Shown here: piece after piece, positions 41,625 through 50,205 of the stretch
Layout of the letters: each line of letters begins with the position of its first letter
How positions within the stretch are numbered: position 1 is the stretch's first letter
Source of the DNA: Nocardioides insulae DSM 17944
Lineage (GTDB): Bacteria; Actinomycetota; Actinomycetes; Propionibacteriales; Nocardioidaceae
Assembly: GCF_000422825.1 (NCBI RefSeq)
Contig: NZ_KE383928.1
Span: 186,001 to 250,000, forward strand
DNA length: 64,000 bases
Direction of reading: 5' to 3'
Notes under the pieces: model-generated
Seen by the model: only the letters and a program-made list of their open reading frames with translations
What the model was told of the DNA's origin: nothing
The model's database searches: none
Made by a program: the position numbers and the translations under genes

Positions 41625-44600
41625 ATGACGACCCCCGCCACCCCCACCACGCCCGCACTGCCCGTCCGGCGCCGCACCCTGTTCGGCGGAGCCGCCGTCG
41701 CTGCCGGCTTCGCCCTGCTGCCGCACGACCCGGCCGCGGCCATGCCCGCCCGAGGCCAGGGACCGGGCCACGGCCTCCTCCCCGACGCCCTGGTCCGCGG
41801 CTTCCGCTCGCCCGGCACCGCCACCGCCGCCGGCTTCCGCTGGTGGTGGCCGCACGGCGCCGTCGACCCGGTCGAGGTGGCCCGCGAGGTCGACCAGATC
41901 GCCGCCGCGGGCTTCGGAGTGCTGGAGATCGCCGACGTCACCCACAGCCTGCGGGCGCGCGACATCGAGATCGACCTCGGCACCCACGGCTGGGGCACGA
42001 AGGCGTGGCGGGACGGGGTCAAGGCCGCCCTGCGGCAGGGGCACCGCCGCGAGGTACGCATCGACATCACCGTCGGCCCGTCGTGGCCGGCCGCGGTCTC
42101 CACCATCACCCCCGACGACGAGGCCGCCTGCACCGAACTGGCCCACGGGAGCGTCGACGTGGCCGCTGGCGAGACCTACCAGGGCGCCGTACCCGAGCCG
42201 CTCGTCGGGGCCGAGGAGGCCAGCACCGTGCGGACCCTGGAGGCCGTCCACGCCTTCCGGGTCGCGGAGGTGACCACCCGGGAGACGAAGCTGATCCAGG
42301 CGTCCTTCCTCGACCTGACCGACCAGGTCGCCGACGGGGCGATCAGTTGGACCGCGCCCGACCAGGGGGCCTGGGTGCTGCTGTCGTACTGGCGTCGCGG
42401 CTCGGCCCAGGAGCCCGAGGCGGGTCCGCACACCGACCCGCGCTCCTACGTCGTGGACCACTTCAGCATGGCCGGGGTGCAGGCCGTCATCGACCTGTGG
42501 AACGACCAGGTGCTCGACGGCGAGATGCGCAGCCTCCTGCGGAGGGCCGGCGGCTACCTGTTCGAGGACTCCCTCGAGATCGAGACCGACGCGACCATCT
42601 GGACACCGCGGATGCTGGCCGAGTTCGAGCAGCGGATCGGCTACGACCTGCGGCCCTACCTTCCGGCGGTCGTCGAACGGGACGAGAAGTATCCCTACTC
42701 CTTCACCGACGTGGACCCAGGCCACGTCCGCGACGACTACAACCAGGTCCTCTCCGACCTCTACCGCGACCACCACCTGGTACCGCTTCAGCGCTTCGCG
42801 AAGACCCTCGGGATGGGCATCCGCATCCAGCCCTACGGCTTGGAGACCGACACCCTCGAGCACGCGGGGATCGTGGATGTGCCCGAGACCGAGTCGCTGG
42901 GCTTCAAGAACCTCGACGACTACCGCATCCTGGCCGGCGGGCGGGACATGGCGGGGCACACCCTGCTCTCCTGCGAGGCGGCCTGCTACTTCGGCGCCGC
43001 CTACCAGACCACCTGGGACCGGGCGCTGCAGACGCTCAACAGCATCTTCGTCGCCGGCGTGAACCAGGCGGTGCTGCACGGCTTCGCCTACGCCGAGGCC
43101 CCCGAGGTGACCTGGCCCGGCTTCGCCGCCTTCTCGCCCTACTACAACGGCGCGATCGGGTACGGCGAGGCATGGGGGCCGCGCACCCCGCAGTGGCGGC
43201 ACATGCCGGACATCGCCGCCTACCTGGCCCGCACCCAGCTCGTCCTCCAGACTGGCACGCCGAAGTACGACGTGGGCTTCCTGCGCGCCAAGGGGTGGGC
43301 CTCCACCGGGATCGGGCCGGCGTGGATCACCAACAACGGCACCAAGTACGGCTGGTCGCACGGCTTCCTGACCGCGCCCGCACTGGAGCAGCCCCGTGCC
43401 GTCGTCCGGCGTGGCGTCCTGGCCCCCGAAGGGCCGGCGTACAAGGTGCTCGTGCTCGAGAACGACTTCTTCCGCGGCCAGGAGCGCGCCATCGCCCTGG
43501 ACACCGCGCGCAAGGTGCTCGCCTACGGGCGTGCCGGCCTGCCGATCGTGCTCGTGGGCGACTGGTCCACCGTGGTGCCGGTCGGACTCGCCGAGAACGA
43601 CGACGTCGACGAACTCCGCAGCGTGATCGGACAGGTGGCGGCGCTGAGCACCACCCGCCAGTCGCTGGACAAGGAGAAGGTCGGCGACGCCCTCGCCGAC
43701 CTCGGCATCGTCCGCGACGTCGAGCACGAGGACTCCACCGTCCAGCACGTGCGCCGGGTCGAGGGCGACACGGATCTGTACTACCTGGCCAACGCCAAGC
43801 ATGCCGAGAACCGACGGCTCTCCCGGGTCACCCAGGACGTGTGGCTGACGGCCACCAGCGCCCGGGCGGTGCCGTACCGGCTGAACGCCTGGACGGGGGA
43901 GATCGAGCCGCTCGCGCTCTACGAGCGCTCCGGTGACCGGATCCGGGTCTCGGTCGACCTGCACCCCGGCCAGTCCACCGTCATCGCACTGGCCGCACCG
44001 CGCCCGGGCAACCGTGTCTGGGCGACCGCGACCACCGGCGAGGCGGTCCGCAGTGAGGGCGGCCGCCTGCTGGTCCGCGCGGACACGGCCGGCGTGGTCA
44101 CGACCACCCTGCCCGGCGGCCGCACCGTACGCACCACCGTCGACCGGGTACGGGAGCCGATCGACCTCGCCTCGTGGGACCTCGAGCTCGAGGACTGGCA
44201 ACCGCGCGGCGAGAGCGCCACCGAGACGGTCAGGCCGGTGCGCTGGAAGCACCTCGACGCGCTGGTCCCGTGGTCGGAGGTCCCGGGGATCGAGGACGTC
44301 GCGGGGGTCGGGCGCTACCGCACCACCGTCGACCTCGGCCGTGACTGGGGCAAGGGCGACGGCGCCCGGTTGGAACTGGGTGCGGTCAGCGACACCTTCC
44401 GGGTGCGCGTCAACGGCCGCGACCTGCCGCCCTGCGACCGGCTCGACACCACCGTCGACCTCGGCGCCCACCTGGTGCGCGGCCGCAACCAGATCGAGGT
44501 CGAGGTGACCAGCCCACTGATCAACCGGCTCCGCACCGTCACTCCCGACGTCTACGGGGCGGCGGCCCGGGCCGAGCAGGGTCTGCTCGGTCCGGTCCGG

Positions 44601-44636
44601 CTGGTGCCCTACGTCGACGCGCAGGTCGGTCACTGA
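41625..44636 (+). CDS. Exported glycoside hydrolase, GH106-like alpha-L-rhamnosidase
   Basis: The 1003-residue protein has a Tat signal peptide (VRRRTLFGGAAVAAGFALL, residues 14-32). GFRWWWPHGAVDPVEVAREV near 70-89 and GFGVLEIADVTHS are the GH106 opening of the TIM-barrel domain. The middle and C-terminal parts contain beta-sandwich regions, the last resembling a galactose-binding-like fold (YRTTVDLGRDWG...FRVRVNGRDLPP). GH106 enzymes cleave alpha-L-rhamnosides, which fits the operon. It complements the GH78 enzyme at 11444 and has its own operator-controlled promoter. Confidence 0.87.
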   Translation: MTTPATPTTPALPVRRRTLFGGAAVAAGFALLPHDPAAAMPARGQGPGHGLLPDALVRGFRSPGTATAAGFRWWWPHGAVDPVEVAREVDQIAAAGFGVLEIADVTHSLRARDIEIDLGTHGWGTKAWRDGVKAALRQGHRREVRIDITVGPSWPAAVSTITPDDEAACTELAHGSVDVAAGETYQGAVPEPLVGAEEASTVRTLEAVHAFRVAEVTTRETKLIQASFLDLTDQVADGAISWTAPDQGAWVLLSYWRRGSAQEPEAGPHTDPRSYVVDHFSMAGVQAVIDLWNDQVLDGEMRSLLRRAGGYLFEDSLEIETDATIWTPRMLAEFEQRIGYDLRPYLPAVVERDEKYPYSFTDVDPGHVRDDYNQVLSDLYRDHHLVPLQRFAKTLGMGIRIQPYGLETDTLEHAGIVDVPETESLGFKNLDDYRILAGGRDMAGHTLLSCEAACYFGAAYQTTWDRALQTLNSIFVAGVNQAVLHGFAYAEAPEVTWPGFAAFSPYYNGAIGYGEAWGPRTPQWRHMPDIAAYLARTQLVLQTGTPKYDVGFLRAKGWASTGIGPAWITNNGTKYGWSHGFLTAPALEQPRAVVRRGVLAPEGPAYKVLVLENDFFRGQERAIALDTARKVLAYGRAGLPIVLVGDWSTVVPVGLAENDDVDELRSVIGQVAALSTTRQSLDKEKVGDALADLGIVRDVEHEDSTVQHVRRVEGDTDLYYLANAKHAENRRLSRVTQDVWLTATSARAVPYRLNAWTGEIEPLALYERSGDRIRVSVDLHPGQSTVIALAAPRPGNRVWATATTGEAVRSEGGRLLVRADTAGVVTTTLPGGRTVRTTVDRVREPIDLASWDLELEDWQPRGESATETVRPVRWKHLDALVPWSEVPGIEDVAGVGRYRTTVDLGRDWGKGDGARLELGAVSDTFRVRVNGRDLPPCDRLDTTVDLGAHLVRGRNQIEVEVTSPLINRLRTVTPDVYGAAARAEQGLLGPVRLVPYVDAQVGH

Positions 44637-44704
44637 CCGGTGCTGGGTGGTCGATCGGCAGCCGCACGGGCGTCGTACCGTGTGCGAAGGAAGGAAGTGG
44701 CCCG

Positions 44705-45472
44705 ATGAGAGTCGCGCTGATGGTGACCTGTATCAACGACACCATGTTCCCGGGGACGGGGGCTGCGACGGTGCGTCTGCTGCGCCGGTTGGGGGTGGAG
44801 GTCGACTTCCCGGAGGCGCAGACGTGTTGTGGTCAGCCGATGGTCAACACCGGCTACCTGGACGAGGCGGTGCCGGCGGTGCGGTCCTTCGTCGACGCGT
44901 TCGCCTCCTATGACGCGATCGTGACGCCGTCCGGGTCGTGCGCGGGCTCCGCGCGGCACCAGCACGGGCTCGTCGCCCGGCGTGCGGGTGATCCCGCGCT
45001 GGAGCGGGCGGTGGCGCACACGGCGCCGCGCACCTATGAGCTCAGCGAGTTCCTGGTCGACGTGCTGGGGGTGACCGATGTGGGGGCCTACTTCCCGCAC
45101 CGGGTCACCTACCACCCGACCTGCCACTCGCTACGGATGCTCGGGGTGGGCGATCGGCCCCGCCGGTTGCTGGAGGCGGTGCGCGGCCTGCGGCTGGTGG
45201 ACCTGCCGCACGCGGAGGAGTGCTGTGGCTTCGGCGGCACCTTCGCCCTCAAGAACTCCGACACCTCCGTCGCGATGGGCGCCGACAAGGTGCGCCATGT
45301 CCGGGAGACCGGGGCGGAGGTCGTGGTGGCCGGTGACAACTCGTGCCTGATGCACATCGGCGGGATGCTCTCGCGGCAGCGTTCCGGCGTACGGGTGCTG
45401 CACCTGGCCGACATCCTGGCCTCGACCGAGGAATCACCGCTGGAGCAGTCCGTGGCAGGAGGTGTCCGGTGA
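44705..45472 (+). CDS. lutA: Lactate utilisation protein LutA
   Basis: The 255-residue subunit has two CCG (cysteine-rich) domains: CCGQPMVNTGYLDEA near residue 38 and HPTCHSLRML...ECCGFGGTFALKN near 137-180. These bind Fe-S clusters in the LutABC L-lactate oxidising complex. Start ATG 44705 follows GAAGGAAG; a TACCGT at 44676 may be its -10 box. It overlaps lutB by 4 bases. Confidence 0.9.
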   Translation: MRVALMVTCINDTMFPGTGAATVRLLRRLGVEVDFPEAQTCCGQPMVNTGYLDEAVPAVRSFVDAFASYDAIVTPSGSCAGSARHQHGLVARRAGDPALERAVAHTAPRTYELSEFLVDVLGVTDVGAYFPHRVTYHPTCHSLRMLGVGDRPRRLLEAVRGLRLVDLPHAEECCGFGGTFALKNSDTSVAMGADKVRHVRETGAEVVVAGDNSCLMHIGGMLSRQRSGVRVLHLADILASTEESPLEQSVAGGVR

Positions 45473-46992
45473 GCGCCACCTTCGTGGGGATGCCGCCGTT
45501 CCCGTCCGCGGCCCGGGAGGCCCTGGCCGACACCCAGCTGCGGCACAACCTCGCCCACGCCACCGGCACCATCCGGGCCAAGCGGGCCGCGGTGGTGGGC
45601 GAGGTCGAGGAGTGGGAGTCGCTGCGGGTCGCCGGCGCGGCGGTGAAGGAGCGCGCGCTGCTGGACCTGGAGCGCAACCTGGTGACCCTCGAGGAGCGTC
45701 TGACCGCCCGCGGTGCCACCGTGCACTGGGCGCGTGATGCCGAGGAGGCGAACGCGATCGTCACCCGGATCGCGAAGCAGCACGCGGTCCGGGAGGTGGT
45801 CAAGGTCAAGTCGATGGTCACCCAGGAGATCGGCCTCAACGAGGCCCTCGAGGCGGAGGGCATCGCGGCCTGGGAGACCGACCTGGCCGAGCTGATCGTG
45901 CAGCTCGGCGGCGACCTGCCCAGCCACATCCTGGTGCCCGCGATCCATCGCAACCGGGCCGAGATCCGGGAGATCTTCCGCCGCCGGATGGCCGAGGTCG
46001 GCCGCCCTGCTCCCGAGGACCTCACCGACGAGCCGGCCGTGCTGGCCGGGGCCGCGCGGGAGCACCTGCGGGAGAAGTTCCTGCGCGCCACGATGGCGGT
46101 CAGCGGGGCGAACTTCGCGGTCGCCGACACCGGCACCCTGGTGGTGGTGGAGTCGGAGGGCAACGGCCGGATGTGCCTGACCCTGCCCGAGGTGCTGGTC
46201 AGCGTGGTCGGCATCGAGAAGGTCGTGCCGACCTGGGCCGAGCTCGACCCGTTGCTGCGGCTGCTGCCGCGCTCCTCGACCGGTGAGCGGATGAACCCCT
46301 ACACCTCGACCTGGACCGGGATCACGCCCGGCGACGGTCCGCAGGAGGTGCACGTGGTGCTGCTGGACAACGGCCGCACCCGGGCCCTGGCCGACGAGGT
46401 CGGGCGGCAGGCGCTGCGTTGCATCCGCTGCTCGGCCTGTCTCAACGTCTGCCCGGTCTACGAGCGGGTCGGCGGGCACGCCTACGGGTCGGTCTACCCC
46501 GGCCCGATCGGCGCGATCCTCAACCCGCTGCTCAAGGGCACCGGGACCGACGCCCAGACCGACTCGCTGCCCTACGCCTCCTCGCTGTGCGGGGCCTGTT
46601 TCGAGGCCTGCCCGGTGCGCATCGACATCCCCTCGGTGCTGGTCGACCTGCGCGCCCAGGTCGTCGACGGCCATCGCGAGGACCGGTTCCCGAAGGCGGA
46701 GGCGGTGGCGATGAAGGCGGCCGGGTGGGCCTTCGGGTCCGCCGCGCGACTGGAGCGGGCCGAACGGGCGTCGGGCCTGGCCGGCCGGATGCTGGACCGG
46801 TTCGGCTCCAGCACCCTGCCCGGAGGGCGGCGATCCGCACCTCGCGTCGGTGGGCCGGCTGCGGCCTGGACCGGCGCGCGTGACCTGCCCGCGCCCGCGG
46901 GCGAGTCCTTCCGGGCGTGGTGGTCGCGTACCGACGGGCGTCTCGACGAGCCTGGCCAACACGGTCACCACAGCGAGGAGGACGGCGCATGA
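45469..46992 (+). CDS. lutB: Lactate utilisation iron-sulfur protein LutB
   Basis: The 507-residue protein has the LUD/LutB N-terminal domain (residues about 60-300) and two 4Fe-4S motifs, CIRCSACLNVCPVY near 317 and CGACFEACPVRIDIP near 376. A DUF3390-like C-terminal region follows, ending in a charged tail. The start is GTG 45469, with a perfect AGGAGG 6 bases upstream and a 4-base overlap with lutA. It oxidises L-lactate to pyruvate together with LutA and LutC, probably at the membrane. Confidence 0.92.
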   Translation: MSATFVGMPPFPSAAREALADTQLRHNLAHATGTIRAKRAAVVGEVEEWESLRVAGAAVKERALLDLERNLVTLEERLTARGATVHWARDAEEANAIVTRIAKQHAVREVVKVKSMVTQEIGLNEALEAEGIAAWETDLAELIVQLGGDLPSHILVPAIHRNRAEIREIFRRRMAEVGRPAPEDLTDEPAVLAGAAREHLREKFLRATMAVSGANFAVADTGTLVVVESEGNGRMCLTLPEVLVSVVGIEKVVPTWAELDPLLRLLPRSSTGERMNPYTSTWTGITPGDGPQEVHVVLLDNGRTRALADEVGRQALRCIRCSACLNVCPVYERVGGHAYGSVYPGPIGAILNPLLKGTGTDAQTDSLPYASSLCGACFEACPVRIDIPSVLVDLRAQVVDGHREDRFPKAEAVAMKAAGWAFGSAARLERAERASGLAGRMLDRFGSSTLPGGRRSAPRVGGPAAAWTGARDLPAPAGESFRAWWSRTDGRLDEPGQHGHHSEEDGA

Positions 46993-47597
46993 ACGCGCGC
47001 GAGGAGATCCTGGGCCGGGTGCGGGCCGCACTCGCCGACATCGACCCCGAGGTCCGGGCCGAGCCCCCCGTGATCGCGCCGCCCGGCGCGCGTCCCCACG
47101 ACCCGGTCGGTCACTTCGCCGAACGGGTCGCCGACTACCGTGCCGAAGTGGTGCGTACGCCGGCCGCGGACCTGGCCGCCGCCGTGCGAGCAGCCCTGCC
47201 GCAGGGCGCGCGCGCCGTCGTACCGGCGGGGCTGCCGGCCGAGGTGCTGGCCGGGATCGAGTTCCAGGTCGCCGACGAGGAGCTCTCCGCCGCCGAACTC
47301 GACGCGCTCGACGCCGTGGTCACCTGCGCCCGCGTGGGGATCGCCGAGACCGGCACCATCGTGCTCGACCACGGGCCCGACCAGGGTCGCCGCGCGCTCA
47401 CCCTCGTCCCCGACCTGCACGTGTGTGTGGTCCGCGCCGACCAGGTCGTCCCCGACGTACCCGAGGCGGTGGCACTGCTCGACCCGGGCCGCCCCCAGAC
47501 CTGGATCAGCGGCCCCTCGGCAACCAGCGACATCGAACTCGACCGGGTCGAGGGCGTGCACGGCCCCCGGCGACTCACCGTCCTCGTCGTGGAGTGA
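46989..47597 (+). CDS. lutC: Lactate utilisation protein LutC
   Basis: The 202-residue LUD-domain protein begins MNAREEILGRVRAAL and shows VVTCARVGIAETGTIVLDHG and WISGPSATSDIELDRVEGVHG, the C-terminal LutC signature. ATG 46989 overlaps the lutB stop. It is the third subunit of the lactate oxidation complex and the last gene of this block. Confidence 0.92.
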   Translation: MNAREEILGRVRAALADIDPEVRAEPPVIAPPGARPHDPVGHFAERVADYRAEVVRTPAADLAAAVRAALPQGARAVVPAGLPAEVLAGIEFQVADEELSAAELDALDAVVTCARVGIAETGTIVLDHGPDQGRRALTLVPDLHVCVVRADQVVPDVPEAVALLDPGRPQTWISGPSATSDIELDRVEGVHGPRRLTVLVVE

Positions 47598-47619
47598 GGC
47601 GACTGCGCCTCTGGACAGT

Positions 47620-47696
47620 CCTACATCGGTCACCGAGCAGCTCGTCGAGCGGCAACTCGCAGTAGAGGCCGAGCGGCAACTCTCGGTGGATGTAGG
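47620..47696. repeat. Long-range imperfect hairpin in the lutC downstream gap
   Basis: CCTACATC plus CACCGAG (47620-47637, with a 3-base bulge) pairs with CTCGGTG plus GATGTAGG (47682-47696). The loop of about 44 bases holds two direct copies of GAGCGGCAACTC. It may end transcription between the convergent lutC and the next minus-strand gene. Confidence 0.5.
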
Positions 47697-47770
47697 CCTC
47701 GCCGCTCCCGTTCCGCTCGGCGTGGACGGCACATCGGGCGACGCGTCGCTGTTGTCCAGTGCCCGGATCG

Positions 47771-48298
47771 TCAGCCGGAGAGACCGGTCACCATGGCTAG
47801 GGAATTCCCCAGGGCGAACATCGCGATGAGGGCCGGGTAGGCGCTGACGTACTGGACCGGGAGCCAGCACAAGCGGTTGTAGTTGCGATAGACCTCCCGA
47901 ACGATGGCCAGTTCCTTGGCCCAGAACTCCATCGCGCCCGCTTCCACCGAGCGCCATGCCTCCTCGAGGTCTGCGAACCCGCCGCGACTGTAGGCGTGGT
48001 CCGCCGCGATCCGCTGCAGGGAGGGCAGCCGGTCGCGTGCATAGCGCTCGACCCGGCGCTCGCCGTCGCGCCGCTGAAGTTCGCGCAGACCGAAGAAGGC
48101 AGCGACGGCGGTCAAGGCGCAGCAGACAGCAGCCACGAGGTTTCCACCGACGCTGTCGGGGTCCAGGCCCAGTACGGCGATCACGCTCATGGCGCCCCAA
48201 GGTGTGACGGGCATGACCAACAATCCCGCCAGCCCCCAGCCACGCAGGAACGGTCTCTGCCCGGGGGCGATGGGCAACATCACCGGTTCGTTCGACAT
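47771..48298 (-). CDS. Hypothetical membrane protein
   Basis: The 175-residue protein is not recognised. It has two hydrophobic segments near the N-terminus (GLAGLLVMPVTPWGAMSVIA and GGNLVAAVCCALTAVAAFFG). A charged helical middle with many Arg, Glu and Asp follows, then a hydrophobic C-terminus around YPALIAMFALGNSLAM. A perfect AAGGAGG stands 5 bases before ATG 48298, so it is surely translated. It is flanked by lutC (convergent) and the App1-like phosphatase on the same strand, 139 bp upstream. Confidence 0.75.
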   Translation of the reverse strand: MSNEPVMLPIAPGQRPFLRGWGLAGLLVMPVTPWGAMSVIAVLGLDPDSVGGNLVAAVCCALTAVAAFFGLRELQRRDGERRVERYARDRLPSLQRIAADHAYSRGGFADLEEAWRSVEAGAMEFWAKELAIVREVYRNYNRLCWLPVQYVSAYPALIAMFALGNSLAMVTGLSG

Positions 48299-48437
48299 CT
48301 GGACCTCCTTGGCGAGCGAATGCCCACCAGGCCAGGCGGCGAAACCCCAGATGCCGGGTTCGAGTCCGCACGGTCAGGGTCTTGCGGTTGTGGGCGTCGT
48401 GCCGCTGTGCCGAGCACGGTCCCCGAGTGGGGCAGGC

Positions 48438-49463
48438 TCAACGCGCGGGGAGCAGTCCGATCGACCGGGCGTGCTGACGGACGGCATCCGTGTCGGCCGC
48501 GAGCACGAACGGGACGTCGTGTGACCAGGTGTCGCTGACCTGCTCGACCCGCCGGTCGCCCGGATCCAGTCGTACCTCCCGGATGTAGACCGCGCGGATC
48601 CGTCCGGGGTGTGCACGGACGATGTCGGCGTAGATCTGGGGATCCAGCTCGCCCGAGTCGCCGATCAGCACGAACCGGAGGTGGGGATGGAGCGCCAGGA
48701 CCTCCTCGATGCGCTCGTGCTTCCGGGCCCGTCCGGTGCGGTCGCCGACCAGGTCGCGCAGGAGCACGGGCCCGGACGGGAAGCCGTGGTGGCGCAGGAA
48801 GGCGAGGAGGAAGCCGTGCAGGTTCCACGGGCTGGAGGAGACGTAGAAGACCGGGTTCTCCTCGCCCGCCAGGTCGCGATACAACTCGGCGGCTCCCGGG
48901 AAGGGGGCACGGGTCAGGGCGGAGCCGAACAACGTGCGGCGCACCATCACCCACACTCGCTGGACCCCGGTCTGCAGGATCGTGTCGTCCACGTCCGAGA
49001 TCACGCCGTACGTCGCGCTCTCGGCCGGCACCCGGATCGCCACCGGGGTGCGGTGCGGGTCGGTCACGTCGCGGTAGGTGCCGCGGAGCTCCACGGACCC
49101 CTGGTGCCAGGGATGCTCCAGCGGCAGGCCCGGGAGTTCGGCGCGGAAGTAGCCGTCGCCGTCGGTGACCACCTGCACACACGTGTCGGCGACGACGAGC
49201 CGCAGCGGCACGCCCGGCAGTTCGATGGTGCGGAACTGGGCCACGCTGCGACGCAGCGCGGTGAACAACCCCTCGCCCTCGACGGCCGAGGTCGGCACCG
49301 GGTTGTCCAGCACCCGCCCACGCACCACGACGCCGTGCCGGCCACCGTGCCCGCCGTACGACTCGATCCGGAAGTTCTGCATCGGACGCTGCACGCGGCG
49401 GCGGCGCCGGCGCGCGTCCCACCATGCCTCGAGGCCGGTCAGCAGGCGCTGTGTTCGTCCCAC
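48438..49463 (-). CDS. App1-like phosphatase (DUF2183, HAD-type)
   Basis: The 341-residue protein has a beta-rich N-terminal half and a DUF2183 phosphatase domain. The domain starts at YGVISDVDDTILQTGVQ (near residues 152-168), with the DxDxT nucleophile motif. FYVSSSPWNLHGFL and VLIGDSGELDPQIY follow. Yeast App1 is a phosphatidate phosphatase of this family; the bacterial substrate is unknown. The GTG start is divergent from arr. Confidence 0.87.
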   Translation of the reverse strand: MGRTQRLLTGLEAWWDARRRRRRVQRPMQNFRIESYGGHGGRHGVVVRGRVLDNPVPTSAVEGEGLFTALRRSVAQFRTIELPGVPLRLVVADTCVQVVTDGDGYFRAELPGLPLEHPWHQGSVELRGTYRDVTDPHRTPVAIRVPAESATYGVISDVDDTILQTGVQRVWVMVRRTLFGSALTRAPFPGAAELYRDLAGEENPVFYVSSSPWNLHGFLLAFLRHHGFPSGPVLLRDLVGDRTGRARKHERIEEVLALHPHLRFVLIGDSGELDPQIYADIVRAHPGRIRAVYIREVRLDPGDRRVEQVSDTWSHDVPFVLAADTDAVRQHARSIGLLPAR

Positions 49464-49527
49464 CAGGACACTATGGCGCGGGTACCCTCGCCCCTCCCGC
49501 GAGCGGCTCGCCCGCGAGTCACACCAC

Positions 49528-49533
49528 TAGGAT
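49528..49533 (+). promoter_or_regulatory. -10 element of a probable leaderless promoter (arr)
   Basis: TAGGAT ends 7 bases before GTG 49541, with no ribosome binding site. Confidence 0.55.
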
Positions 49534-49540
49534 CGGCCGG

Positions 49541-49951
49541 GTGGACGAGACGTTGGACGAGGGGCCGTTCTTCCACGGCACCAAGGCGGACCTGCGGGTG
49601 GGCGATCTCCTGACCGCGGGCTTCCGGTCCAACTACCGGCCCGAGGTCGTGATGAACCACATCTACTTCACCGCCCTGCGGGACGGTGCCGGTCTCGCCG
49701 CGGAACTCGCGGCAGGCGACGGCGATCCGCGGGTGTACGCCGTGGAGCCGACCGGCGCCTTCGAGAACGACCCGAACGTGACGGACAAGAAGTTCCCGGG
49801 CAACCCCACCCGCTCCTACCGCAGTTCGGCACCCCTCCGGGTGGTCGGCGAGGTCGAGGACTGGACACGGCTCACCCCCGAAGCGCTCCAAGCCTGGCGC
49901 GACCGGTTGGCGGCGATCAGTGCGGATGAGCGCGCCGAGATCATCAACTGA
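49541..49951 (+). CDS. arr: Rifamycin ADP-ribosyltransferase Arr
   Basis: The 136-residue protein matches Arr closely. It has PFFHGTKADLRVGDLL near the start (His and Tyr region binding NAD+). Next come NHIYFTALRDGAGLAAELA and RVYAVEPTGAFENDPNVTDK, and KFPGNPTRSYRS follows. It inactivates rifampicin by ADP-ribosylation. From GTG 49541 it has the usual length of chromosomal Arr proteins such as that of Mycobacterium smegmatis. There is no integron or mobile gene nearby, so it is probably intrinsic. Confidence 0.93.
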   Translation: MDETLDEGPFFHGTKADLRVGDLLTAGFRSNYRPEVVMNHIYFTALRDGAGLAAELAAGDGDPRVYAVEPTGAFENDPNVTDKKFPGNPTRSYRSSAPLRVVGEVEDWTRLTPEALQAWRDRLAAISADERAEIIN

Positions 49952-50094
49952 TCGCAGCGACCCCGTCGGCGTGCGCGGGGCCGGTGAGATCTCGTCCCAC
50001 TACCTGGATGCGAAGGGGTTTCCGCCCGCTTGAGTCCGTTGGCGATGACTCGGCATCCCCTTGAGGGTGAGGGTGCGGTGACGGTCCGTGTCCA

Positions 50095-50123
50095 TCGACA
50101 GCCGGCACGGACGGTTCTACTGT
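50095..50123 (+). promoter_or_regulatory. Promoter of the M20 amidohydrolase gene
   Basis: TCGACA (50095-50100), a 17-base spacer and TACTGT (50118-50123) resemble a sigma70-type promoter. This leaves a leader of about 75 bases. The remainder of the 49952-50205 gap shows no gene. Confidence 0.6.
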
Positions 50124-50205
50124 CGAGAGGTCAGCACGGCTTCGAGGGCGGCGATGCGGTGCCCGGGGGCCGATTGTTCCGGTGGCGCCAGCAGGGGAAC
50201 AGTTC

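Noticed and set aside
41571..44633. A 1020-codon antisense frame opposite the GH106 gene
   Set aside because: It mirrors codon bias of the plus-strand gene (Gly, Val, Arg-rich) and has no domain or ribosome binding site.
48438..49951. Mobile resistance cassette around arr
   Set aside because: No integrase, attC-like site, insertion sequence or composition change is visible; the length matches chromosomal Arr.
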